Assembly: GCA_947568835.1 (NCBI GenBank)
Contig: OX387603.1
Coordinates: forward strand, 2,581,701 to 2,645,700
Direction of reading: 5' to 3'
From: Protonemura montana
Taxonomy: Eukaryota > Arthropoda > Insecta > Plecoptera > Nemouridae
Length of the DNA stretch: 64,000 bases
Shown here: positions 46,901 through 57,699 of the stretch, piece by piece
How positions within the stretch are numbered: position 1 is the stretch's first letter
Layout: each line of letters begins with the position of its first letter
The notes under the pieces: model-generated
Seen by the model: the letters and a program-made list of their open reading frames with translations, nothing else
Databases searched by the model: none
Told to the model about the DNA's origin: nothing
Made by a program: the position numbers and the translations under genes

Positions 46901-49900
46901 ATCAACTGTATCAGCTGGTTGTCTCCATTTTGTTGAATAAATCATATGAAAGAGCGAACTGCATGTCTTAACTTATGTCCAGCATACGAGATTATTATAG
47001 CAAGTCGATTGTTGAAAATAACCGCAAGGTAGGTAAACTCTCTCAATTGTTTTCAAGACATCTAACAATCATCACTGCAGATCCTGCTCCGGCTCGTTAC
47101 GTCACCAAAGTTAAGCGACACTACAGTGAGCTTTGGTTTGAATGGGTGACCACCAAGGGGATTTGTTTCCGTTCACGGATGTCTTCGTTCAGTCCAAGCT
47201 TGTGTACGTCTCATTGGTTTACATAGCAAACAATACGTTTTGTTTTCTTTGTTTTTGCCTGTTGGCTCGAGTCCACTCTTTTCAGATGTTCAAATTGCAC
47301 GGTCCCTCGGATGGAAACATGATAAACATAAGAAAGATATCCCCCCCTCCCCCCCCGCCGCCCTCGGAGTGTACAGAAGAAATGTAATTTTCGTTCGAAT
47401 TTTCACGAGGACACGTCATCTTCCATTGTCCTAAAGAAACGAATTAAGCCGCGACTGAAAGAAACACAACCTGGTCCCCGTCCCCTACTTTACAACGGGC
47501 ACGTGTGTTCTTCGACATCATCCACACGTTACCCCCAAACCCCACGCGCCACAGTGGCGGACATGAGGGTCAAAACGCTTTCAACAATCGAACCTCAAAA
47601 CAAAATGAAAACAATCCAAGGATTATTTAAAAATGATGATGATATATCATCATCTCTCCAGACTAATATCGATAGCATACTTCATATTCAAGTCTCTTCC
47701 TCCGCTGTGCTGGACATCCCGTGACGGGCAGCTTTGCAATCGGTTGATGCAAACCAATGTTTACCTCCGTGATTGTAAAGTTAAAAATCCAACAGCGTGA
47801 AAAATGTAGAAAAACAACAGGAAAACAGAATCAGAATAAGCGAAACAGAAGCGAAACAGAACTGATTTGATGAAAAACAAAGCGATATCGCGTTCATAAA
47901 AAATATAACCAAGCCACACCAAGCCATACCAAATACCAAACCGAACAGAACCAAATATACCACTGACAACTCGCCACATTGAACACCGCCACTGCGGCCC
48001 CCCTTTCCACCACCATCTTCGACGTCCTGCGGGCTTCTATCGGGAATGGCATGGTCCCACGGGAGTAGCACGGGGACTCCGGGCAGCGGCACGTTCGTGC
48101 CCAAACAGAGATGATTCTGTTAGCGGGCACGGCGCGGGGAAAAACAATGCGGCCGACCGCAGGTTGTTTGTCAATATACAACAGTGTAGCTGTTTCGGGG
48201 CCCGACGCTCGCACCCTATGTCTGTGTGCGTGCGCGTGTGTGCGTGGGGCGATAAGGAACAATGGCGCAAGGAATCGAAGATATGATTTGATTTACACGC
48301 CCGACTGTCTTGCGAGTGATAGCAAGCTGCTACAACGCATTTCAGTTTTAGTATGAGAGAGATTTTTGTCATCATGTAGCGAAACAAATGTTTCAAAATT
48401 ATGTTACCCAAAATGAGCGACTTGACCAGAATTGCGCATTAAGGACAAGGCACGTAACAACTTGGGAGGGTTTGCGAGAAAAACAGATCTTTGCCGTGAA
48501 ATTGCAGCAGTTTTGGATCATACCAAAGGTTACACCATTGAGTGTAGGTTATAGGTAGAGAAACAACGTCAATGTTACAGTCTCTGCGTGAAAGATGACT
48601 ACCTTACCGACAAAAATGCAGAGTACCGGAACATCACATTAAGTGGAGCCACTGTCGTATGAAATTTAATTTCGATATTTCTCGTAGGTTAACTCGCTTT
48701 TTAATATCGTTACATGTATATCAATCGTTGAGGTAAACATTCGTGGAAATTTTTTAAGCATGAAAAGTCTCAAAAGCTAGTTAACCTACGAGAAATATTG
48801 AAATTAAAATTCATACGACAGTGGCTCCACTTAACGTGATGTTCCGGTACTCTGCATTTTTGTCGGTAAGGTAGTCATTTGGCGGCCATCTTTCACGCAG
48901 AGACTGTAACATCGACGTTGAAACTCTACCTATAACCTACACTCAACGACTACACCAGTCTAAATTCGAAGATCTGGGTTGAAAACCATAATAATTCATC
49001 TACAAGGCCAGCTCCTCGTCAGTGTCATCTAGTACACAGGGGCAATGAGGAGCGTCCGCTCGGTCGCGAATTGACTTGGCAGCGCCGTGGACCAAGCCCT
49101 GTCTCCCAGCCAACAGGGCAGTGGGCCCGAGACTACCCCCCCCCCCCCCTGCCCACCCTAAATGTCTCCCATATACTCCATCATTAAACCGCCGGGAACA
49201 CACAACCATAGGCAACCCACTAAATGATGGATCACCGCTGTTACGTTATTCAAACAACACATATAAGCTTTCCCAGTGTGTTAGTGTTTTCGAGCCATTC
49301 CTTGGGGGACGCCGTCGTACCTTCGGGGCGTCCCTCGGCGACGCCGCGCTAGGCGCGAGAGTGCGTCGTGAACCGCGGCGTCGCGTCACCTCGAGACGCA
49401 TGTACGCGAAGCGTCGTCTGATTCCATTTGCATTTCCTCGGACCAGTCAAGGATTGGAAATACGGGGCAGAAGAGAACTGGCAGTTCTACCGACTGGCGT
49501 TTGGAAATGCGAAGAACGTTGCCCACTTTTCAATTAATAAAATTAGCCACATTTAGGGCTCATTCCGCTTGTAACTAAACGGACAAGGTGTTGAAACGCC
49601 TCTCTCGAGGAGCCTGCGTATTGCTATGGGATTGTTGCTGCTAACAATTCAATCCCCGCCTTGGCAAGGCCACGAGAGACACGCAGCTGGCGGAAACGTG
49701 CGATGGCCCGCTGATCTCGCCGGCAAAAAAGTTGTTTGATAAGTCAAAGAAACCGCGCTAAGAATTCCGCGCTAACCCCTAAAGATTACCGCTATTAAAT
49801 CATCCCTTTAACCCGGGTCTAAGCATCTCTGCGTGATCAGCAAGTTAATGCAGGCGCGCGCGCCGGGGGTGTCAAAAACCAGCACACTTGGCGCAGAGCG

Positions 49901-52900
49901 GTGCATACATAGTGCGTCTTAAGATGCCTAGACCGCACACTGTTTCGCTCCCCGCATTGGAAGTAAATCACTCACATCATCAGCTCTTTGAATCATTGAT
50001 GAACTCGCAATAATTCAATTGATTGTCATTCACTAGTGGTTTCAACAGTGACAATTATTTACGGGTGATCAGTAGCCACAGAATTTCAGCTTCTATCTAT
50101 AATGGTATCTACAGTATCACAGTATCTATACTGGTAATTTTAAATGGAGTTGATTTGTGTGCTTCGAAGTTAATGCTTCCAAGGGGTTAATATTATCGGC
50201 CGGGATGCAATAACATGCTCCGAATGCGATCGAGAAAGGCGAAACTGATATACCCGTGGCACGTGTGCGAAACGTACGTTAGTGCAGACCCCCTAAGCGG
50301 TCCTGTAGGAGCGGAAACCGCCGGGGTATTCTATTACCAGCCACATCTCTTGCGGTGAGGGGCGCAACGGCGTAGGGTGGGGACAGGGGGGGATGACAAG
50401 AGGTGTTGGTTTTCTTCCCTTAGGCTTGACTGATCTCTGCTTTCACCTGTCGGGCGCGAAAACCCGCTCCCCCGCCCCCCCCCCCCTCACCCCGTCGCTC
50501 TATCGTCTTCTCGGTGCCACCCCTTTTACAGAAGCTGGAAGCGTCCAAGGTGTAGGCCAGCGGAGAAAGTGAGTCTACGTGAGACGTGTTTTCACTCAGG
50601 GGGGTCGTGGAAAAAAACTGGGGCAAACTGGTGCTAACAGGGAGTTGCAGAAGCTTCAACAAGACTCCGAGGTTCATGGACCACAATGAACCAAGCAGTC
50701 ATGTCCGGTACATAAAGTAAAACTCGAAGGAAGATTCCGTACAGAGGCAGAATATTACATCAGCGCAAGCAGAAATCAAGATAATGAAGCTACTTGGCTG
50801 ACTTCCACGGTGAAAGTATCACTTGAAAGTATCATTCAATTGAGAAGAGAATTAACTACACCCTGCGTAAAGAAACTATGCTCTCGCTACCGGAACAGCC
50901 AGGAAAATAAGGCAAGTTTAATAAACTAATTTTTAAAGCAGCTCTTTTTAGGTACACGACGAGCGCCAATGAAAACCAATATAATGCAACTTTATTTCCA
51001 AGGTTATTGCGCTTGGGAAGCGGCTGTCCTGTGGATAGTAAGGTGTATTATATATACTCTCACAAGGTTTCTTGGGAGATGGGATGGGGTGCTCACAGGG
51101 ACTGCGTTGGGGGTGGTTTTCGGTAGGCGGGGAGTTAGCACGGCGGGGATTATGCTTTAATGGAATACGCCACGAGGATTTCCAACGTTTGCTTGTTTCA
51201 CTTAGTCCTCTGTCTCTGTCTCACACTCCCTCCCTGTTGTCTTCTCTCTCCTTTACCTATTTATATATATATATATATATATACACACCTTAAACCCCCC
51301 ATCTTTCATCTCACTTCCTCATTCGTTCCGGGCGAATGGCTCTGTCGCGCTTTGTTGACACAATGCTGCCACCTGTCACACTGATTGGTTAACTAACAGG
51401 ACTTGCCGCGAGAATTCATTGTGTCAACGTGAAATGGGTGATGTGTGGGTGGGGGGGGGGGGGGGTCTCGAAGGGAAGATTTACGGAAGTTTGGGTGCAA
51501 GGAAGCTGGGCCGTCCCGACGTTCGTTTGTTCGCGAGATGCGGAAACTCACTTCGTGACAAAAGCGTACGTTGTGAGCTCAGTTTCGAAGAGTTTTTAAG
51601 TCTCACTGCTTCGTGGCAATGATATCACGGTAAGAACGGTCTGATGAGATACAGGAATGCATCTCGTTGTGATTTGCACATATGCTAAGTTGAGTCTCCT
51701 CTGCAACGCTGGGAGCGAAACAAGAGACGGTTCAGGCACGTTTATCACACCGAGTTTGTTGCTACAACCTTGCACCACGGGGCGCTGCAATGGGCGACTT
51801 TAGTCCAGTTCTGAGGGAACACGTCTCAGAGAAGAGGAGCGAAACATTGTCTTAACTTCTGAAAGAAACTTGGCGCAGATTTCACTCTTATATGGATTTC
51901 TATTGCTTTTCACTTTAAACAAGTGAGCCTCGAGCCCGGATTTGCGTGTACCGGAGTTAGGCAGGGCGCGATGGGACAGGGTGGGTTCTTGGCACGCTGC
52001 AAGCACAGCCTTGGTGTGGTTCATACCCCACGACCTCCAGGCAAGGCTGGGACACGGTACATGGGACATGGGGGCAGGGTCCAGGCAAGGCTGGGACACG
52101 GGACATGGACATGAGGGCAGGGTCTACGTTAGGCAGGGTGCGATGGGACAGGGTGGGTTCTTGGCACACTTCAAGCACAGCCTTGGTGTGGTTCATACCC
52201 CACGACCTCCAGGCAAAGCTCCAGGCAGACACGGGACATGGCGGCAGGGTCCAGGCAAGGCTGGGACACAAGACATGGGACATGAGGGCAGGGTCCATGT
52301 TAGGCAGGGCGCGATGGGACAGGGCGTTTATGAACAAGAAAAATGAAATATTTACATGCTTTTCCAAACCCCTCCATAACTTCGAACAACGAATCGAACT
52401 GATTACGAACTTCCTAAATTCACAGAACCACCGACTTAAGGCAAGGCAAGGAAAGAAACTCGATGGCGATATCCAAGGAATCGATTTCGCCTCTTGACTT
52501 GCCATCTGATCTTCGACCTCCCAAAAGGTGCCCTGCCGACACGGATGACGCCGTGTACGTATTAGCGAATGTGCGGGGTAGGGCGACACAAAAGTGAAAG
52601 CCGAAAAACACTCGTAGATTTCTAGTTCCAAAGAAGCGCTAAACTTGGGAACACTTCGATTGAACGAGAGGGTGGATGGGGGGGGGGGGGATGGGGGGCA
52701 ATGGCAAACTTTCCATTTCGGACCAAACTTTTCCACTCGAACACTGATAAGCGAGTCGATCGAACTCGAGTGATTCAAATTTCGACCCCACCCCCACACC
52801 TCCAATAGGCCTCCGACACCCCTTCATGCCTCACGCTTTTCTTGCAATTTGAATAATTTTTCGCCCTCGAACTGATAGAAAACTTGGGCCCCGTATCTCT

Positions 52901-53882
52901 GGTAGCTCGGTATAGACAAAACCGAAACTTCAGACCTCCTTTGCTCGTCCATCTTGTGCAGTCTCTATTACTCTTGGATGAACTCTAGCTACGTCGACTT
53001 TAGCAGCGTACTGGCACCAGGTTTACCACTAAACACACTTCAAGGCTAAACTAGCTTCATAATTAGCTTGTGAATCGCCCCCCTTCCATATACCAGAGCT
53101 GCTGCAATATTGCCAAAATAATGTACATCGACTGCTAATCGGTGACATAGCGGTGAGAGAATGCGTGCTTGTAATACGCACAATACGCAGGCTAGTCAAC
53201 ACATTGCGTAAACAATCATCAGTTAACTACAATACGACACAAGATGGAGCAGCCGCCAGGTGTAACCACGCGTGAAAACAGGCACAACGACCACAGTGCG
53301 GGCCGAGGGTGGGTTGCTTCACTATTCAGACAGGAGGGGGTGGAAATTTCGAACAATGGCCCTGTAATTCCAAGCGTGCGACCCTCTGAAGACAATAGAC
53401 GGGAGGCTCATTACGTTGTGTTCACTGCCCAGAAGAGTACTTGCCGACAGTTACCTAGCTGTCGGGTGACGTCATATAAGGTACAGTCTGTTTCGGAGAA
53501 ATTGCCCACTGTCGTCTTCGCAAAACAAAATAAAGACGGGGGGAGTTATCAAGTTCTTTTTGTATGAGATTAAAAATCGACTTGCGTTCAAGGACACAGC
53601 TTATTTGCTTCAAGGTCAATGCTGCAAGGTCATAAATGGGCGTGTCAAGAAGAAGCCAATCGAGTCTCAAGGCCAACTAGCATAGAGATGTGGTGTTGGG
53701 GCTTTGGGTTCTCTGGTTCGAGCCTCGGCTTGTGTTCAGCTTACCGTGGATAGCACCTCGAGCGTGACGGGGTAGACCATGTGCTCGATGATGACTCGCA
53801 GCACCGTGTTGGGTCCGCCTTGAGTCTCGTTCTGTCCGGACAGCGCAGACGCAGCTTGGAGCGCGGCCTGCGCGGACGCATT
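26714..53882 (-). CDS. heph: Polypyrimidine tract-binding protein (PTB/hephaestus), RRM2 to C-terminus
   Basis: Minus-strand exons in order: 53882-53745, 43555-43504, 42783-42725, 36674-36413, 34245-34150, 32747-32605, 30621-30588, 28582-28490, 27936-27720, 27494-27417, 27068-27005, 26782-26714. All have AG/GT borders and join in one frame: 434 codons plus TAA. Residues 27-105 are RRM2 ([58 protein letters not shown]). A Gly/Ala-rich linker follows, then RRM3 (240-318; [31 protein letters not shown]) and RRM4 (357-434; [39 protein letters not shown]). In the family this is a nuclear splicing regulator binding CU-rich RNA. The first exon begins inside the RRM1-RRM2 linker; RRM1 was not found before base 64000. 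Introns reach 10.2 kb. RRM4 matches arthropod PTB closely. Confidence 0.96.
30588..30621 (-). CDS. heph: 34-nt PTB exon encoding [12 protein letters not shown]
   Basis: Bounded by CTTCTAG before and GTATGT after, it supplies the first helix of RRM3 between exons ending NLNEE and starting GVYGDV. The length is 34 (33+1), so leaving it out shifts the frame. Vertebrate PTBP1 exon 11 and PTBP2 exon 10 are also 34 nt at this position and are skipped under PTB control to cause decay. Length, phase and position here are seen directly; regulation is inferred. Confidence 0.92.
30622..30870 (-). promoter_or_regulatory. CU-rich tract upstream of the 34-nt exon
   Basis: In transcript sense this stretch holds GTTCTCTCTCTTTTTTTCC (30851-30869), ATTTCTCTCTGTCGCTCTGT (30721-30740), repeated CTACCACTACCA blocks (near 30745-30780) and CCATCTCTTCTAG at the splice site. 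UCUU and CUCUCU are known PTB binding motifs, so these are candidate autoregulatory silencer sites. Confidence 0.6.
33080..34130 (-). other. Pyrimidine-rich PTB intron
   Basis: The plus strand is strongly purine-rich (GAAAGAAA, AGAGAGACAGAG runs), so the PTB pre-mRNA is CU-rich here. A 182-codon minus-strand open frame at 33467-34015 is explained by pyrimidine richness, which makes stops rare. No domain was recognised. Confidence 0.5.
36090..36300 (+). repeat. 41-bp tandem array, about five units
   Basis: Same unit as at 2394-2730 (GGATCCTATGCTCTATCCAG). It lies in the PTB intron directly downstream (transcript sense) of exon 36674-36413, about 110 bp from the donor, with no conserved flank on the left side. 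Confidence 0.85.
37030..37345 (+). mobile_element. Mobile element with 41-bp array, short copy
   Basis: About three 41-bp units at 37197-37335 preceded by the shared flank (TTAGCATTGAAATCATA, GATTTAGGGACT) also seen left of the array at 2394. Confidence 0.75.
38645..39245 (+). mobile_element. 5S-SINE with three tandem promoter modules
   Basis: Starts with CCGAACGGTTTGTCGTGTTG and GGAAACACCGGTCCTCG (5S 5' half). Three modules of 91 bp follow, each with TAAGCAACACTGCG, GGGTCAGG and GGATGGGTGACC. The box C copies are at 38725, 38816 and 38907, exactly 91 apart. Then come the SINE body (CAGCATGGATTTGTGGAGG, CCGTCCTTCAGAAGGGACGT) and a tail with GTGCGTCGTTAAACACC and AAATCAATCAAATC. It is the clearest full-length plus-strand copy in the window. 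Confidence 0.9.
39875..40735 (-). mobile_element. 5S-SINE with six tandem promoter modules
   Basis: Minus-strand copy: tail at 39880, body to about 40160, then six repeats of GGTCACCCATCC-type box C complement near 40205, 40296, 40378, 40470, 40561 and 40653 (spacing about 91, one module shortened). It ends at the 5S 5' half GGTGTTTCCAGCACGCCAAA near 40710-40730. Confidence 0.9.
40747..40773. repeat. Poly-G tract
   Basis: Interrupted run of G directly outside the 5' end of the SINE at 39875-40735. Confidence 0.8.
40860..42724. other. PTB intron, no recognised feature
   Basis: Contains a 167-codon minus-strand open frame (41796-42299) without a recognisable domain or splice pattern in the PTB frame. 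CpG and GC content are higher at 41960-42200 than in flanking sequence; the reason is unknown. Confidence 0.4.
43012..43240. mobile_element. Foldback element, about 100-bp arms
   Basis: Left arm about 43040-43115 (AACTGGGTTTTGAATGCTAA, CCAACGTTTTGTAA, GTACCTGTTACTT) is repeated as its complement at 43148-43240. The 40-base centre is unique. A single left arm recurs at 59812-59945. Confidence 0.8.
43877..43908. repeat. Uninterrupted G32 run
   Basis: Thirty-two G in a row on the plus strand (C32 in the PTB pre-mRNA). The exact length may be an assembly estimate. Confidence 0.9.
44041..47090. other. PTB intron, mostly unclassified
   Basis: Short open frames only, none with a recognisable domain. 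A G15 run lies near 46532-46546. No exon matching PTB was found here. Confidence 0.4.
47098..47165 (+). repeat. Diverged 5S rRNA-derived fragment
   Basis: CACCAAAGTTAAGCGACACT followed by TTTGAATGGGTGACCACC copies the 5S order box A, intermediate element, box C with the right spacing. It is not close to the other copies, so it belongs to a separate or older subfamily. Confidence 0.7.
48533..48950. mobile_element. Foldback/MITE-like element, about 160-bp arms
   Basis: Left arm 48538-48695 (GAGTGTAGGTTATAGGTAGA, TCTCTGCGTGAAAGATG, AAAATGCAGAGTACCGGAAC, CTCGTAGGTTAAC) returns as its complement at about 48780-48945, around an 85-base centre. TACACCA lies just outside the left arm and four bases outside the right arm, a candidate target duplication. 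No coding capacity. Confidence 0.8.
48960..51950. other. PTB intron, no recognised gene
   Basis: Contains a CpG-rich patch (49300-49410), C and G homopolymer tracts (about 49138-49150, 50470-50490, 51450-51467) and a (TA)n microsatellite near 51263-51282. Open frames up to 153 codons lack recognisable domains. Confidence 0.4.
51950..52335. repeat. About 172-bp direct repeat, two copies and a partial third
   Basis: GTTAGGCAGGG starts near 51956, 52129 and 52300. Each full unit repeats TGGTTCATACCCCACGACCT and shorter GGGACA/CAAGGCTGGGACA motifs within itself. A long minus-strand open frame runs through it only because the GC-rich unit lacks stops. Confidence 0.85.
52806..53744. other. PTB intron next to the RRM2 exon, unclassified
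   Basis: No repeat family or domain recognised. A 107-codon plus-strand frame at 53244-53567 has no visible homology. Confidence 0.4.
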
Positions 53883-53959
53883 CTGCGCACAACAAGGAAA
53901 ACCACACGATTAGTACACAAAGCTGGCAGGAGTTGGCAGGAGTTGGTCCTGAGAGTTTA

Positions 53960-54390
53960 AAAAGATTAAATAGCGCTTAAAGACGCATTGTTTTACAACA
54001 AGCCCGTTGAGACTCGCTATAGTGGCAGCAGTGAATTAGTGGATGATGATGAGGATGATGATGAACCTTTCCTTTTAGTCTAGTAAGGAAAAGGAGAAAC
54101 CCGGTGCCGGCACGTAGCCTACTTCTGTCGAATAGTACCAAGGGGACCACCGGCTTAACGTCCCTTCCGAAGGACGGTACAACGCGAACAGCAGGATTGC
54201 TCCACAAATCCATGCTGTCGAGAGGTTGATAAGCAAGGCGAGTGAAGTTGCTGTACTAACTTCAATCCCTCCAACCTTTACTGTTTCTGGTCAGGATGGT
54301 CACCCTTCCAAAGTGTAACCCAGCGCAGTGTTGCTTAACTTCCGCGGTCTCACGCGAACCCGTGTTGCCAGCACGCCAAGATGTTCGATA
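53960..54390 (-). mobile_element. 5S-SINE with one promoter module
   Basis: Minus-strand copy just upstream (in PTB sense) of exon 53882-53745: tail near 53966, body with GTACCGTCCTTCGGAAGGGA on the minus strand, one module with box C complement near 54298, and the 5S 5' half ending near 54385. Confidence 0.85.
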
Positions 54391-54814
54391 AATGTGTCTA
54401 AAATTGACTGGAACTTAGTTAGACGTGTCTATGACCAGACAGATAAGACAGAAGAGACGGCGTTCATGCACGCAGGCGTAATGCCGCTGAATTAGAATAG
54501 GCCGAGGAAGTGGACGCACAAACGACGCTCGGTTGATAATGAACTTGTGCACATTCTGCGGTCAAACTACGTTACGAGGACAACAATAACTTGGCGAAAT
54601 AATCTGGTGCCCCACCGACAATGGCGAGCTTGTCACAGCTTTAGAACTCTCGCAACAATTGACGAGGTGGAGATTGCAACTTTGCAGACTCGTCGAGTTG
54701 CCGATGCCATTGACCGGCATGAGTCGCGATTGTTTGGTAACGACCGAACTGGAAGAGCCAAGACTTGATTATAGCGACCAAGTCAACAGTTGAGTCGTAC
54801 GCACGGGGAATTGA

Positions 54815-55490
54815 TTGATTTATTTGTGGTGTTTAACGACACGCTGTTTTGATATCTGGTCATGCGGCACTGGTCTTATGGCGTCAGTGAATAAGTGGAT
54901 GATGATGAACCTAACCTAGCCTAGAAGGGAGGAAGGGGAAACCCGGTGCCGGCACGTAGCCTACTCCTGTCGAAGACCAAGGGGACCACCGGCTTAACGT
55001 CCCTTCCGAAGGACGGTACAACTCGAACAACAGGATTCCTTCACAAATCCACGCTGCCGCGAGGTTGATAAGCAAGGCGAATAAAGTTGTACAAACTTTC
55101 ATCCCTCCAACCTCTCTCCCGAACAGAACTGGTCATGTGTATGATGGTCACCCATCCAATACCTGACTCAGCGCAGTGTTGCTTAACTTTCATCCCTCCA
55201 ACCTCTCTCCCAAACAGAACTGGTCATGTGTATGATAGTCACACATCCAATACCTGATTCAGCGCAGTGTTGCTTAACTTTCATCCCTCCAACCTCTCTA
55301 CCGAACAGAACTGGTCATGTGTATGATGGTCACCCATCCAATACCTGACTCAGCGCAGTGTTGCTTAACTTTCATCCCTCCAACCTCTCTACCGAACAGA
55401 ACTGGTCATGTGTATGATGGTCACCCATCCAATACCTGACTCAGCGCAGTGTTGCTTAACTTCGGCGCCAAACCGTTCGGTCGCACGGGG
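54815..55490 (-). mobile_element. 5S-SINE with four tandem promoter modules
   Basis: Tail ATTGATTGATTTATTTGTGG at 54812, body to about 55100, then four modules with box C complements at 55146, 55237, 55328 and 55419, exactly 91 apart. It ends with CGCCAAACCGTTCGG. The modules are more alike than the bodies of different copies, which suggests recent local amplification. Confidence 0.9.
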
Positions 55491-56264
55491 AATGATGGGC
55501 GTAAATAAGAAAATGCTATAGAATCATGAGACGCTTGACTCAATTTTCGCTTCTTAAAGAGTTTTCATTTTGATTATAAACTGGAGACAATCTCACAAGG
55601 ATTTGCTTCGGGATCAGCGTAACCTTTAGAGAAAATCATAAGAACTCGGCTATGAAAAGTCACCTGGTCACCTACGGGTCGAGCGTTGAAAAGCCAGCTT
55701 TGTAGTTAGTAAACTTAGATACAAGAAGTAAAACTAGAGCTTCACGAACACAATCTGAGTTGCTTTATAAGCTGAGTGTAGCGGTATTCCGGGATGATTT
55801 AATAAGAAGCCGATCAATTGCATAGATCAAAGCAAAACATACAAAACTCAGAAAATTAAGTCGGACATTTATAAATAAAAAGAGAAAAAGAAGAGAATAC
55901 TCTAAAGAACACATAGCTATTTCTCTAAGGTAACGAGTTAGAAACAGAGGAATACTAGCGTCGTTTCTGGAATTTTTCTTGTCAAAGACCGAAGATGGCA
56001 CGAAGAATGGACAAAGTGGATGAATATCAATCTTGTTGTTTTCAATGAATGCTTATCATTGAATGAACTAGAACTTAACTACCAATACATTTAACTATAC
56101 ACTCAACGCTACTACCGTAGTAGCTTTAGGTTAGCTCGAGGTCGAGCGCATAATAATAGGGTTACAAGGTTAGGAACTAGCAACAATAACATTGCTAATA
56201 CTGCCCATGAATGAGCAAGGTCGTACTGGCCTGGTGTGGCGTAACGGGGTATCATTGAGTCAAA

Positions 56265-57325
56265 CTGGTTCGGTGGCTCGCCCTGGGGACAGCACCGTAC
56301 CACCCTCGGCTGCCTGCTAGGCTAGGTGTACGAGTCTAGTTCGGTGGCTAGCCCTGGTGACAGCACCGTGCCACCCTCGGCTGCCTGCTAGGCTAGGTGT
56401 ACGAGTCTAGTTCGGTGGCTAGCCCTGGTGACAGCACCGTGTCACCCTCGGCTGCCTGCTAGGCTAGGTGTATGAGTCTGGTTCGGTGGCTAGCCCTTGT
56501 GACAGCACCGTGCCACCCTCGGCTGCCTGCTAGGCTAGGTGTATGAGTCTGGTTCAGTGGCTAGCTCTGGTGACAGCACCGTGCCACCCTCGGCTGCCTG
56601 CTAGGCTAGGTGTATGAGTCTGGTTCGGTGGCTAGCCCTTGTGACAGCACCGTGCCACCCTCGGCTGCCTGCTAGGCTAGGTGTATGAGTCTGGTTCAGT
56701 GGCTAGCTCTGGTGACAGCACCGTGCCACCCTCGGCTGCCTGCTAGGCTAGGTGTATGAGTCTGGTTCGGTGGCTAGCCCTGGTGACAGCACCGTGTCAC
56801 CCTCGGCTGCCTGCTAGGCTAGGTGTATGAGTCTGGTTCGGTGGCTAGCCCTTGTGACAGCACCGTGCCACCCTCGGCTGCCTGCTAGACTAGGTGTATG
56901 AGTCTGGTTCGGTGGCTAGCCCTGGTGACAGCACCGTGCCACCCTCGGCTGCCTGCTAGGCTAGGTGTATGAGTCTGGTTCGGTGGCTAGCCCTTGTGAC
57001 AGCACCGTGCCACCCTCGGCTGCCTGCTAGACTAGGTGTATGAGTCTTGTTCGGTGGCAAGCCCTGGTGACAGCACCGTGTCACCCTCGGCTGCCTGCTA
57101 GGCTAGGTGTATGAGTCTGGTTCGGTGGCTAGCCATGGTGACAGCACCGAGTCACCCTCGGCTGCCTGCTAGGCTAGGTGTATGAGTCTGGTTCGGTGGC
57201 TAGCCCTGGTGACAGCACCGTGTCACCCTCGGCTGCCTGCTAGGCTAGGTGTATGAGTCTAGTTCGGTGGCTAGCCCTTGTGACAGCACCGTGTCACCCT
57301 CGGCTGCCTGCTAGGCTAGGCTACG
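56265..57325. repeat. 71-bp tandem array, about fifteen units
   Basis: Unit includes TTCGGTGGCTAGCCCTGG, TGACAGCACCGTGCCACC and CTCGGCTGCCTGCTAGGC. Each unit can pair GGTGGC with GCCACC around a smaller GGTG/CACC hairpin. Copies differ at a few fixed positions (CTGGTG or CTTGTG, TGCCAC or TGTCAC) that alternate, hinting at a higher-order repeat. Confidence 0.95.
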
Positions 57326-57699
57326 TTTGTCGGCAGAGCAAGCCCAAGATGGGTGAAGTTAAAACGCCCCTCGGGTGGGGCAGAAGGCTGATAAATGTAG
57401 TGGAAATCAACAACAATGACAGGGTAGTTTTAGCGTAACCTAGAACAAATGCACCGCGAGACAGATGGCCAAGATACCTCGAAGGTTCCGATATCATGCT
57501 TCCAAACTTCTGACCACAAACTTGCGTCGAACGATGGTATGTCGACCAGTACGTGCTTGGATAGGGGAAGGGGGAGGGGGCTGTCAGTGGCGGATCGCTA
57601 TGTGCTCATTTAAAATAGTGGCACTTAAACGTACATCGTGGGCAGTTCATGGGTCTCAGGGACAGCGTCAATGCAGCGCGTAGTCTGACCTTGGAGCTG

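Noticed and set aside
49076-49537. 153-codon plus-strand open frame, Arg/Pro-rich
   Set aside because: It is antisense in an intron, includes a homopolymer and a CpG-rich patch, and shows no known domain.
51957-52805. 282-codon minus-strand open frame, the longest in the window
   Set aside because: It runs through a GC-rich direct repeat and a poly-C tract in a PTB intron, has no recognisable domain, and is explained by lack of stops in the repeat.
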